The position numbers were made by a program, and so were the translations under genes. This document shows, piece by piece, positions 24,115 to 38,200 of a stretch of DNA of 64,000 bases. This stretch comes from Terebella lapidaria (Eukaryota > Annelida > Polychaeta > Terebellida > Terebellidae), in contig OX424563.1 in NCBI GenBank assembly GCA_949152475.1, forward strand, positions 1,585,001-1,649,000, read 5' to 3'. Position 1 is the first letter of the stretch. Each line of letters opens with the position of its first letter. Below the pieces are notes generated by a model. The model saw only the letters and a list, made by a program, of their open reading frames with translations, did no database searches and was not told where the DNA came from.

Positions 24115-27100
24115 CCATTAACACCCTAGATTTAATATAATTACATTCAGTTAAGACAAAAACTGATGTTGAGAGGTAAAACCATTTGCCAAGAAACCCT
24201 TTGGCACTCAATCAAAATATCAAATAAAGTGAAATATTAACACACAATAACCTTACTTCTGGCAGATGTCTGTGTAAACAAAATTCGGCTATAAATGGCG
24301 ACGATAAATACTGAAGTAATCTCTGACTTAGCAAAGATATCGAGCCAGCATTGTAACAACTGAGATGAAATATTTCATAATAATAAAGTGTCAGGGCCTG
24401 CCCTGAGGTGAACAGACAGGGTGGAGTGGGGAGAGAGGCGGAGGCGGGGGGGGGGGGGGGAGGTGGAGGTTGTGGAGAGTATTACGGTGCCAGTAGTATT
24501 GTCTGGCAGCCAGGTCAGTTCCTCAGAACACTCGCTGTGTCTTTCGCGACTTGTTGTAATCCGAGTATCCTCGAGCGTATGTAACCGTTATATGTTGCGC
24601 TGCACACCAAGCGTTATGCTCGAATAGCGATAATTGTTTGGAAGATAACTAATTGGTCTTCGTGACGCTTTTGCAAATAGAAATATATACAGGGGCAGTA
24701 ATCATTTACCATACTGGTATTCGCATGCAGGTCATTAACCAGATATGTTTCTGTCAAACCGTTGTTGAATGTGAGTAATTAGGTTTGGTGGAAATGAATA
24801 GTATGACACTTTATCCACCAAGTAATAACACAATATAAACAGGTAGTTCATCGAAACCATTTACATGATGCTTGGCAAAATTAGTATGCATATTTATATG
24901 ACAATTATTTTATAACAATATTCATTCCCTTTGTTCACAGCCACAATTAACCGACGAGCAGATTGAAGGTTAGTGTCTTAAATAATTTGTAAAATTTATG
25001 CATTTTCAATTGTGGCTTTTCTTCAATATCGAGTTATCAACAGAGTAGATGTTTTTACAACAATTCGTTGTAAAATCGTACCGGGAACATATCCTCTTTC
25101 GCTATTAGTTTGGCATCATTTGCATATTCACGATAAATATCTCCTATTTGTCTGCTATCTGATATTGTTATTCAGTCCGTTTCATCCCATATTTGTTTGT
25201 AGAGTTCAAGGAAGCCTTTGCGCTGTTTGACAAGGATGGAGACGGTTACATCACCACCAAGGAGCTGGGCACCGTGATGCGGTCCCTTGGTCAGAACCCC
25301 ACAGAGGCCGAGCTACAGGACATGATCAATGAGGTCGATGTCGATGGTAAGTCTCTATGGGACCACTCATGGTCTCGGTCCATCTTGTACATGTTTAAAG
25401 TGTGTCGAGGAAGTCAGAGGTCTGTGAAGCGAATAGTTTGGTCCGATAACCTATTGGCATGGCCATGACGTTGCGTGTCGTACGTCCGTCGTCTGTCAAT
25501 CGTTCATCCATCCGTCAACATTTGTGAAGTTTATCTGGAAATTTGAAAAAAGAAAATGTCCAAAAATAATAATTCGAGAGAAAAATATATGTTATAATTT
25601 TTTTTCTGGTTTTTTCCCACAAAACAACGCTCTGTTTTTGACGGACATTAGCAGCCATTTTCTCGGAATCCGTTGAGACATTTTGTTGTATCATGCATCG
25701 TGCACAAGATTTCCCTCATTTACATTTGTGACCTGTGAAATTTTTGTTGCCCTTGAATCGACGGTTTGTATGTGGAGGTCATTATTTTTAGATGGGTCCG
25801 ATAACAAACACACACTACCAAGGTATCAAGGCACTACCGGTATCTGTTCTTAGCCATTTCTTAAAGGAAAATGTCTTGAAAACTTCATTCCCTACAACTT
25901 CATCCACTTTTTAGGTTACCGGACCTATGGTCCGATAACCTATTGGCATGGCGTTGCGTCCGTCGTCCGTCGTCCGTCGTCGTCCGTCGTCCGTCGTCGT
26001 CCACATTTTTATCTTTTTTGTTTACGGGCGAATTTTTCTGAAATTTTGCAGAAAAATACTTAAAAATAATTCAAGAAGGAGGTATTTTTTAGTTTTTTGA
26101 TTTTCGCTTTTTCTTCAAAATGGCGGCCGTTTTCGACGAAAAAGGCCTGATTTTGGACTTTGGCGGCCATTTTCTCAAAATCTGTTCAGTAACTTTTTTT
26201 CTCTTTGATACATAAGACTCCTCATATGTACTTCTATGATGTCTATAAATTTCGTTGCGCTTGATTCGCTCGAAGTGGGCCATTTTGGCCCAAACTCGGC
26301 CCAAATGGGACTTTCCCATGTTAAATTCTCCTATGCTTTATAATGGGACACATTAAAGCCTAATATCTCACTTAATATTGAGATTAGAGACTAGGAATCA
26401 ATTGTGGACATATAGGAAATGATATATGCTGAATATTGTCGTGACCTTGAATTTGACCTCTGACCTTGGTTTCAAGGTCAGAGCGGCCGTTTTCGTCGAA
26501 AAATGGCCAATTTTGGACTTCGACGGTCGTTTTCTCAAAATCTGTTCAGTAACTTTTTTTCTTATTGATGCATGACACTCCTCCTATGTACCCCTGTCAC
26601 ATGTATAAATTTCGTTGCCCTTGAATCGCTCGAAGTGGGCCATTTTGGGCCCAAACTCAGCCCAAATGGGACTTTCCCATGTTAAATTCTCCTATGCTTT
26701 ATAATGGGACACATTAAGCCTAATATCTCACTTAATATTGAAATTAGAGACTAGGAATGAATTGTGGACATATAGGAAATGATATATGCTGAATATTCTC
26801 GTGACCTTGAATTTGACTTTTGACCTCATTTTCAAGGTCACAGGACAAAATGGCTAATATCTCGCTTATTATCGACTTTACAGCTTAGGAATCAGTTGTG
26901 AACATATAGGAAATGATATATGCTGAATATTCTTGTGACCTTGAATTTGACCTTTGACCTCATTTTCAAGGTCACATGACAAAATGGCTAATATCTCGCT
27001 TATTATCGACTTTACAGTTTAGGAATCAATTGTGAACATATAGGAAATGATATATGCTGAATATTTTCGTGACCTTGAATTTGACCTTTGACCTCATTTC

Positions 27101-29257
27101 CAAGGTCGCAGGACAAAATTGCTAATATCTCGCTTATTATCGACTTTACAGCTTAGGAATCAATTGTGAACATATAGGAAATAATATATGCTGAATATTC
27201 TCGTGGCCTTGAATTTGAGCTTTGACCTCATTTTCAAGGTCACAGGACAAAATGGCCAATATCTTGCTTATTAGCGACTTTACAGCTTAGGAATCGATTG
27301 TGGACATATAGGAAATGATATATGCTGAAAATTCTCGTGACCTTGAATTTGACCTTTGACCTCATTTCCAAGGTCACAGGACAAAATGGCTAATATCTCG
27401 CTTATTATCGACTTTACAGCTTAGGAATCAATTGCGAACATATAGGAAATGATATATGCTGAATATTCTCGTGACCTTGAATTTGACCTTTGACCTCATT
27501 TTCAAGGTCACATGACAAAATGACTAATATCTCGCTTATTATCGACTTTACAGTTTAGGAATCAATTGTGAACATATAGGAAATGATATATGCTGAATAT
27601 TTTCATGACCTTGAATTTGACCCTGACCTCATTTCCAAGGTCACAGGACAAAATTGCTAATATCTCGCTTATTATCGACTTTACAGCTTAGGAATCAATT
27701 GTGAACATATAGGAAATGATATATGCTGAATATTCTCATGACCTTGAATTTGACCTTTGACCTCATTTTCAAGGTCACAGGACAAATTGGCCAATATCTT
27801 GCTTATTAGCGACTTTACAGCTTAGGAATCAATTGTGAACATATAGGAAATGATATATGCTGAAAATTCTCGTGACCTTGAATTTGACCTTTGACCTCAT
27901 TTTCAAGGTCACAGGACAAAACAGCCAATATCTTGCTTATCAGCGACTTAACAGCTTAGAAATCAATTGTGAACATATAGGAAATGATATATGCTAAAAA
28001 TTCTCATGACCTTGAATTTGACCTTTGACCTCATTTTGAAGGTCACATGACAAAATGGCTAAGATCTCGCTTATTATCGACTTTACAGCTTAGGAATCAA
28101 TTGTGAACATATAGGAAATGATATACGCAGAATATTCTCATGACCTTGAATTTGACCTTTGACCTCATTTCCAAGGTCACAGGACAAAATTGCTGATATC
28201 TCGCTTATTATCGACTTTACAGCTTAGGAATCAATTGTGAACATATGGGAAATGATATATGCTGAATATTCTCGTGACCTTGAATTTGACCTTTGACCTC
28301 ATTTTCAAGGTCACAGGACAAAATGGCAAATATCTTGCTTATTAGCGACTTTACAGCTTAGGAATCAATTGTGAACATATAGGAAATGATATATGCTGAA
28401 AATGCTCGTGACCTTGAATTTGATCTTTGACCTATTTTCAAGGTCACAGGACAAAATGGCCAATATCTTGCTTATTAGCGACTTTACAGCTTAGGAATCA
28501 ATTGTGAACATATAGGAAATGATATATGCTGAAAATGCTCGTGACCTTGAATTTGACCTTTGACCTATTCTCAAGGTCACAGGACAAAATGACCAATATC
28601 TTGCTTATTAGCGACTTTACAGCTTAGGAATTAATTGTGAACATATAGGAAATGATATATGCTGAAAATTCTCATGACCTTGAATTTGACCTTTGACCTC
28701 ATTTTCAAGGTCAACAGGACAAAATGGCTAATATCTTGCTTATTATCGACTTTACAGCTTAGGAATCAATTGTGAACATATAGGAAATGATATATTATGA
28801 ATATTTTATTGATATTGAATTTGACCTTTGACCTAAATTTCAAGGTCAGTCATTTTATTTTCAAAGTCAGATTACAAAATGGCTTATATCTCGCTTATCA
28901 TCAAATTTACAGCTTAGGGGTCCATAGTGAACATATAGGAAATGATGTATGCTGAATAGTTTGGTGATCTAGAATTTAACCTTTGATCCCATTTTCACGG
29001 TTAGAGATATGGCGATTTCAGTGGTCACCTTGAATTTGACTTTCAACTTTCTCGGCTTAACTCTGTATATTTCTCCGGTAACCTTACTAGCCCATTGGGC
29101 TAATTTTTCACAATGGGGGTTGTATGGAGTAACTGAATACTTCAAGACAGAGCCATGATAATGGCACAATCTAATGGAAAATCATATTTGACGATTTCAG
29201 TGGTGACCACGACTTTCACTTCCAATGATGATGAGGGTGATGATGATGATGATGACG

Positions 29258-29299
<42 letters not shown>

Positions 29300-32200
29300 T
29301 ATTATTATTACCCCACGAATCGTTCTAACTGTCTGACACCACTATTCTATGGACGCGGGTGTCCTTGAGAGTTGTTGGTCGTGCTTTCCGACTGCTTGAA
29401 GTTGAGAAGGAGTACAGGCCTTCCCGTTTTAAATTTCAGTTTTAAAAAGTCACTGCCTACGAACATAGACAACATTTTGTTTTAAAAAAAGCCATATTCC
29501 ATACTCAATTAATTGCATTAGAAGTAGTCAGTTTGAGTATCATGACTACAAACTGACTTTGGAATTCTACTCATTTGAACAGGCGTTTCACGCGGGATTT
29601 TGAATGTGATACAGGAAATGTATTCATTACATGCAGGTGAAAATAAAGCATAAACATGCAAGGTGTACTAACAAATCAACACACACCGAGATTAATCACC
29701 GATTATTATCTTATAAATACACTATATAAACCGAAACAAATTGGGAAAATTATTTGATGTGGGCGTTTGATAGATACACTTCGTTTGTTTATATACATAA
29801 CTCACATGAAATGTGGGTTCAAGCACATGGAAATACGACTGAGGCGGGTTGTAATCTGGTAATCGCCATAATCACCATGCCAATTTAGTTTTCAAAAACA
29901 AATTACGTATTTTTGCAGTTGCTTTAATACATGAAAGCTAGTCGTACGTACCCGCATACTAGTACCTAACTTATAGCATCAAGAAAATAATGTTCGACGT
30001 TTGCTACAATTATTATAATGTGAAGTATTACCGTAAATCATGAATAGCAACATAACATTTGTTAATTACCTTGTAAGATCAACCGTCTTTGCCAATCAAC
30101 ACGCTTGGTTCATCTCATCATAAAACTCCAGTGTTCATGGCGAACTATTCATATCTGAAAGCATTTAATTGGAAAACGTGTTATTTTGCGGGATTTTACT
30201 GTCAATATGCACGGGATGCCAAATTTAGTTAAACCCCATGCGGGAATATATTTTGCATAACGATTTTATGTACACTCTCCAATTTGCATCATGTTCCAGG
30301 AAATTGCGAGATTTCTCAGTTGATGTCGCTAATCCATGTTATCCAATCAACATTCGTAGCAATAAGCCCTTATCCTTGATTATGATTCGCCCTGATAAAT
30401 CCAAGTAACGGACTCACATAGCTGAAACAATATGTGTTTCCTGACTCATCGCATCGCTTTAATTGAATAGTTAAATGTATTGGCGATTGCAAACGGAGTT
30501 TTCTTTCATTGTCAGTGACCACCTTGTGTCATGTTATTTAATTAAACCCCATGCGACCATATATTTTGCATTTTTAACGAGTTTATGTACACGGTTGAAG
30601 TTAGTCAACTGAGCCCGAATATCCGTACGACTTTGGGTCTGGAGATGAATTTCTAAAATGCTGCATATTTATCAGTAATATCATCTTCGTTTTATGAGTT
30701 ATAATCACAAGGAATTCTGTTATTTTCTACAGCCGAGACTCATGATAATACAATGTTTTACCCATACGATCGACCACCCATACATCGTTGTGTTCATCAT
30801 GATGTTATCATAAGGTTTGCGCAGAGTTTGTAACTGTTAGAGCTGAAATTGATTGTACCTTCGAACCCTGACTCCTCAGGTCACGTTATATCATAGCGTC
30901 ATGAACGTTATCATAGACGAGAAGCTGAATTTGTATTAATTATTCAATAGTAAATACGGATCAAACGGGTCAAATAATAGGGAAGTTGATTCATTAGGTA
31001 GATCTTGGAATATCTTGATTATTTCCCCCTTTTCACAGTATTCAGTACAATGTCTTCTAATGTTTATATGTTAATTATCGTGTGGTCTTCTGTCTCAATG
31101 TCGGGTAATATGCTGCCGAATTATTTCAAGAATGTTGAAAATGAACTTTTTATGACAATTTAAAGACATATATATATCGCAAGTTGTGAATATTCCTTGA
31201 TGTTACCGACATGCATATTCTCAGATCAATGCAGTCAAGTCGCGAGATGTGACCTCCCTGTGCAAGCAGACTGCCTCTACATGTATTTAATATACACCGT
31301 GTTATCAAGATAAAAATGAACATTTATGAATTCATTCACCAGTAATCAGTGCAAACGTATGTATCTGCCTGATGACATGGTATTCATGCAGTAACAAACA
31401 TTCTTACACAAACCCTGTGGCTGATACTCAACCATAATGTTCAAGATGTAGTGCTATATTTGTGGGATGCCTGTTACAATAGATTGCCCGCTGTTTTGCA
31501 TTGTTGCGAGACACCAGACCAGTAAACAGATACCTTACAAGCTGTTTCCGTCTGTCGCTGACAGGTAATGGCACCATCGACTTCACGGAGTTCCTTAGCA
31601 TGATGAAGAAAAAGACGGAGCGAAATAGCACAGACACGGAAGAGGAACTGAAAGAAGCCTTTAAGGTTGGTATATGTCCTCGGAGCGGATCTGTCCTTGT
31701 GTGTGTGGGTATGTATTATTCGATAAAAACTACTGAGCAACGTCATATTAAGATATCAATAAGAGATATCATATTGAGATATCAACGTCATATTGAGATA
31801 TCAATAAATGCGTCGTACCATGTGGGAAGTTTTTAACCTGAAACATTTTTATGGGGACAGATTCCGCTTAGAAGACATACTGTATAGACCCATACAGATG
31901 GGAACACAGGCAATAAAAATAGATCTATTGATTTATTTAATTTAAGTTCCTTCAACACAGTATGTACAATGAGTGTATCCTATGCATCTACATATAAGAG
32001 CCATCTTTGATTTTCCACCTATGTCAGGTCTTTGACAAAGCAAAATTTCCCATCCGCATCAGGTGTTTGACAAAGACGGCAACGGCTTCATAAGTTCCTC
32101 GGAGCTGCGGCACGTTATGACGAACCTGGGCGAGAGACTGACGGACGATGAGGTAAATGAGATGATCCGGGAGGCGGACACGGACGGAGACGGCCAGGTC

Positions 32201-35200
32201 AACTACCAAGGTAACGGCTGGGTCCAGCATAGTACTGTCGTATGAGGCAAATGATTACTTTGTGCGACAAAGAATGTTGCGAATCTTGGTAATTGTTGAA
32301 ATTGGATACAACACGCTTGCCCTACATCACCCCACTCGTAGCATCATCACCGATATATCGATATTCTTATAATGACAAACATACTTCACATCTGTTGGAG
32401 AAGCAATGTCCTCCAATACTAGTACATAACATTTTCATATCTCGAAAACAATAGCCAGTTATATATGGGTCTACCTTCTAGAGTCATCCGGCAGCTTGCT
32501 TTATGTTAGGCAAAAAATTTTACTGTTTTGGTTTGCGTCTCCGCGCGCGTCGTCCCAAACGTGCCGCGTCAGATTTATTTTTTACCATGATAAATATACT
32601 CTGATTATTCTAACTTGTTTACACCGTTTTTTGACGATATGTTTGCGATGCTAGGCGTTATCGTTTTATAACTCGGCATACTTTACTTGAGTGCTATTCA
32701 TAAAGCTTTCGTAAAGGATACGAAGGGAAAAGTCGGGCGTAAAAGAATCTGCGTAAATAAATCCTATTCATAAAGCGTTCGTACTTGGAGCCGTTCGTAG
32801 ATTTCGTACGTAAAAACGTAGCCGTACAAGTAATGCATGAAGTGCTTGGATTTTACATCAGCATATTATATTTTTTTATAGTCATTTAATCATGCACAAT
32901 AAGCCTTTGCTAGTGACATATCAGTATTTCTCGAAATAATTGTGTATTTATTGTGACGTGTACATGTATTAAACGTGATAAAATTCAAGATAACAGTTTC
33001 AACAATGACATCTGTGCAATATTCATAGGCTCACGGATTAATAACTGAATATTAAGTAGTAAATATCTTAGCAGCAGTGATCGCGCACCTCAGCGTATGA
33101 AACCGATCATTGCACAGTGAACGTTTATATTTTGCAACGTGACAAAATTAAACTACAGGCCATGGAATTTGTGTATTATTTATTCAAGCTGACACATAAT
33201 TTGGTGTTTCAATAGGAACAGTGACCGCGCATCACTCGAACACAGTTATTTTGTCCATTTGCGCATCAGCATTACAATTAAAATTGTTAAAATTGTGACA
33301 CTATCATTAGCACGGAGTATAGTCAGGGGCGGATACAGAATTTCCGAAAAGAGGGGGCGCACTTGGATAGACTGAACAAGCCAACATGCCTGGGGTCTGG
33401 GGCCAGCCTAGGACCCCAGAAGCCAACGCCCTGTATATGCTCTGTGCTGGATTCTGAAGCTCTCGGAGCTTGGAAATATATATTGCTGTCAAGCAGACAA
33501 TAATTTAGTGTGGTGGTTTTCTATTGTCATATTGTAGAATATTTAGGCCTATGACTGTGACGGCCCGTAAAACTGTGACGGCCCGTAAAACCGCGGTCCC
33601 ACTGTCACGAATGTTGGTGGCGAATCACAACGAATGTGGAAGGACGGATCTGACCACGAGTACCGGTGAAGATTTTTTCAGTTGCTGACCCATTGTCACG
33701 AATGTTGGTGGCGAATCAAACAAATGTGGAAGGATGGATCTGACCAAGAATACCGGCGAATATTTTTGCTATGCAGTTTGATGATAAGGCCATTACGGCG
33801 TATCGCCAATAAGATCTCTGTACATCGTAATGTTCGTTCTGTATTCTTTCTCTTCCCTTCTTTTATCGTTGTAGGCCTACATCGTCATTGTCTTACTACG
33901 CTCTTTGTAATTCCTTGCAAATCGTTGTACATCGTAGTGATTCCCGTTCCGAGTCCTACTACCTTCGGTGCCAAGTCGCATTGATTCGTTGTGCGTCGTT
34001 GTTGTGTCGTCGCTTGTCGATCGTCCTACCTCGCCGTTACAAAAACAAGAACCACAACGAAAGCAGAACGAACAGGAACGAAGTGCAAAGACTCGCAACG
34101 ACGAGAAGGAATACATGCGAACACACAACCATTGTGAAAAAATCGTGCTGGAACCAAGACTGTTTTGAACATTTCAAAACTGTCGTGGCACCCCCGCGAC
34201 CTCACTGGTGTACAACGAAAGAGATGCCGACCTACAACGGACTACAACGAATTAGAACGACGTTGGCGAATGTCTCCACGAATGTCAATTCGTTGCAATT
34301 CGCCGCCCACAATCGTGGCAGTGGGACCGCGGTTTAACCTTCCCTTACACGTGGACGTGCAATACATACTACATAGAACAAGTATGACGCCATGTTTTTA
34401 GAAAAAAAAAAACATGGTAGAAAACCCGGCCCTTTTATGTGTGCATGTTTTCCATGGACTCACAATACTGATAAGAAGATGTCCCATAAAACTCGGTTAC
34501 ACAGTTTATTTCCATATGAATAAGTCACCCCAATATTTATACAGTTCATATAGAAAGTTAGACAATCAGTCACATCAAAGTAAATGATACGGGAAATTGT
34601 GTACATCCCCAGCCAACTCAACTCACTCAAGTCTATTCAGATGTACCGTATCCTTGTCATATCGCCAGAACCGGTCTTTGACCCTGAGGTTACTAACCGT
34701 CGGCAGCTCTGTTAAGAACATCCTACTGAATCCCAGTTCCATAAGTCGCCCAAGAACCCAGAACCTATCTTCTAGTTCAACATCCCGCATTACCAATATC
34801 CTCCGAACATCACTATAGGTACACACAAAGCGCCTTTATAATCTTCTTAACACTTTCCACAATCTGGTCAGGTCTAACCCCTTCTCATAGATATGCAAGA
34901 GAATTATCGATATGACAACAGCCTATCATGGATGATGCACAAAAACGAATTTCCACTCCCTTTTTAATATTCATAAACAGGTGGTAGGATTTGATGAATA
35001 CGTGTAGTAGTCTGTGGGCCATTCTGAAAAAAAAAATTTCGTCGCCAAATCAGGCATATTAGGTTTCTTGGTGTCATTCTGTAGGTTTTTATATCAGGGA
35101 AAATATAAGACCGGGTAACCTTCTCTAAAAGTGTCCAAACAATGGAAAAAATGACTTTTTCCAAGATGGCCGCCGAGTCCGATCAAAAAGTTTGTTTTTG

Positions 35201-38200
35201 TTTTTTCTCTGCTTCTAGACGCGCTAGAAGTGTAATCTTAGTGTCCTTTCTTAGGTTTTGAGGGTTGAGGAATCCAATCAAACACATTCCAATAACAATT
35301 ATGCATTATTTCAATTGCAAAAATGCACTTCGCCTGGTATTTGAACGTCAGAAATAGCTGTTTGCGAAGGAAATCTGTTTTCAAATGTAGTTGCGCTATT
35401 CATTACCACGTATTACCATTTTGGACAAAACAATCCCATGAATACAACATTAAGAGTTTATTGTATCCCCTAAATAAAGTCTAGCAGATACTATGGATTT
35501 GCAATCATCACGCCGCTACAAGTGCCGTACAGATTTCCTTGTGAACGCTCCACAAGGTGCAAATCTGAACTGTTTCTGACAATATTCCATATGTATATGC
35601 CTTATAGCAGAAACCCATGAGAGATCCTCTTATGGGTTTTTGCTTAAAGTAACATCCCAAAACCTATCGATTTGGTTGCCATGGCGACCAAGATGGCCGA
35701 TTGGCAACACATTTCGTGACAAAATTAGCTGTTTCGACAAACATGGCTTGTGAAGGCACCAGGGGTGGTACTTTTACAGGTATCACTAAAATATTGAAGA
35801 GGCATATTGAACAGTGACCAGACACAGAAATATTAAATAATTATAATTATAGTTAATGAAAAAACAAAGTTAATATCCAGCTCGAGGTCAGCGATCATTC
35901 CTTTTGGTTGCAATTAGGAAACATATCACACTGAATGTGTGTACAAGTATAGAGCTGATGGATTTGTTCAAAATATATACTATTATCGAATACATTAACT
36001 TGACTTTCATCAGTTAAGTCTATTATTGCCTACAATAAAAATAGTGAAGATGAGAACATTTTATTATATGACTGAATGTAGTAAGTCTTTTTTTCCAGTA
36101 TATATTTTATATCTGCAGTAATAATATTAATTAGTTAATATCAATAACTTATTACAACAGTTGAATCATATTCATTTTCAGTGAATGTAGATAAAGAAAT
36201 CACTTGTATTGTTGGGAATTAGATAAGCTAGATTATCTGGTAAGAAATAATTTGGTGAATATTTCAGTAGTAGAAAGTATTACTGCATGGCATAAAATTA
36301 ATTAAGGCTTGGAACATTTATTGCTGACATTGATGAAAGACACTGGAGCAGCAGTGCTATTTTGATAAAAGATATTTTGTCTGAATTAACATAATATATT
36401 TTGGGCAACAGGAATGACAGGGCATCACGGGGATACACCCATGTGGTCGTAGGCGACTGAAAAGCGTTCAGTTTTATGAACATCAATCACATATATTTTA
36501 ACGGTTCTAGGGTTGATATAGTAGTAGCATATGTTCGTTGGGTTGAGGTTCGCTCCCCAACCTTGTATCAGATGCCTATGAGTTTGGCTCTTTGCCTCAT
36601 CTCAAACTGCGGGGGTCGCTCGGTTGACTCTGGTTCTCAGGCTGGAATGGCCGCTTGGCTGATTCTGGTTCTCCTTCTGGAATGGTCACTCGGCTGACTC
36701 TGGTTTTCCAACTGCAGGGGTCGTTAATCTGACTCTGGTTCTCCGGCTAGAATGGCCGCTCGGCTGACTCTGGTTCTCCGTCTGGAATGGTCACTCGGCT
36801 GACTATAGTTCTCCAGATGCAGGGGTGGCTTGGCTGATTCTGGTTTTCCGGGTGCAGGGGTCACTCGGCTGACTCTGGTTCTCCATCAGATCTGGAATAG
36901 TCACTTGGCCGACTCTGGTTCTCTGGCTGTAGGGGTCGTTTGGCTGACTCTGGGTCTCCAGGTGGAATGCTCACTCGTCTGACTCTGATTCTCCAGCTGG
37001 AATGCTCACTCGTCTGACTCTGATTCTCCAGCTGGAATGCTCACTCGGCAGACTCTTGTTCTCCCGCTGTAGTCCGGCTGCAGTTTGTCTCGAATGACTT
37101 CGGCACTCTGGCTTTGGGTTGTTTCGGGTGAAGTCGGTTCCCTGGCTGCACGCCATCTCGGGTGGTAGCCTGTTTGGTCTGCAGTCGTCAGACGTCTGGA
37201 TCGTCAATCAGTTAGGTTTTAGTCCGCTTTCCTCATCGACCTCTTCCTCTTTGTCTGGTTGTTCAGTTGATAGCTTGGGTTCTGAGCTATCTCTGTCGTT
37301 ATTAGCTTTATTTTACCCAACTGGTCTTCCAATCAATTCTACGTTCAACTTTGGTTGACTTTACTTCTTGAAATTCTCTTATGTTTGGTTTCATTCCATC
37401 TGTTTACCCGAACACGGAGTCGGCTGGGCCGACTCAAAGATCAACTCTCGGCTTGATTTCAAGGTTTCTTGACGAATCACACATTCGGATGAAATTGTTG
37501 CAGATACATCTAGAGAGGAAGTTGACTATGATTGAACTCAACCACATGTGTTATATATGTTGTACAACAATTGCCAAATTTATTTGTTTCACATATACAG
37601 TATTAAATATGAAGTAGAAAAAAACCAAAACAACCTTAGAAACGAATGTTCAGCAAGTAGATAGCATATAATCTATATGGCCATTGTTCCACTTTTCTTT
37701 ATATAGTTTGGATGTGCATAAACTGATATGTTGATGATTTATTCATGGAATTGTTTTGTTCAAAATGGTAATACCTGGTAATGAATAACGCAGTTACATT
37801 TAAAACAGACTTCCTCCGCAAATCGCTACGACGTGTTCTGACGTTCAAATACCAGTCAACGTGTAGTTTTTCAATTGAAATAACGCATAAATGTTCTTGA
37901 AATGTATTTCATTGGATTCCTCAACCTTCAAAACCTAAGAAAGGACACCGAGATTACACTTCTAGCTTGTCTAGAAGCAGAGAAAAAACAAAAACAAACT
38001 TTTTGATCGGACACGGCGGCCATCTTGGAAAAAGTCATTTTTTCCATTGTTTGGACACTTTTTGAGAAGGTTACCCGGTCTAATATTTTTCCTGACATGA
38101 AAACCTACGGAATGACACCAAGAAACCTAATATGCCCGATTTGGCGACGAAAACCTATTTTAGAGGTCTCCTGGAAAATGGCCTAAGGACTATAGGGCGA

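Larger units (their letters stand above)
7128..24940 (+). other. Gene B intron 1 (17.8 kb)
   Basis: The intron holds repeats that are listed separately: a TA microsatellite, two CACTG-end elements, a 45-bp minisatellite, LINE debris, a 364-bp tandem duplication and segmental duplications. The stretches 7142-8157, 10346-12120, 14776-15460, 18060-18780 and 22041-22440 show nothing I recognise. Confidence 0.6.
25347..31564 (+). other. Gene B intron 3 (6.2 kb)
   Basis: It contains an old element fragment (25436-25910), the satellite-bearing TIR element (25914-29083) and an ATT microsatellite. From 29301 to 31564 I see only AT-rich unique sequence with a short direct repeat (AAACCCCATGCG, at 30230 and 30545, each followed by ATATATTTTGCAT). 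Confidence 0.7.

Noticed and set aside
33682-34401. Frames of 66-149 codons in 33.7-34.4 kb
   Set aside because: They lie inside the TAA-flanked MITE and reflect its repetitive CGTTGT/ACAACG composition.
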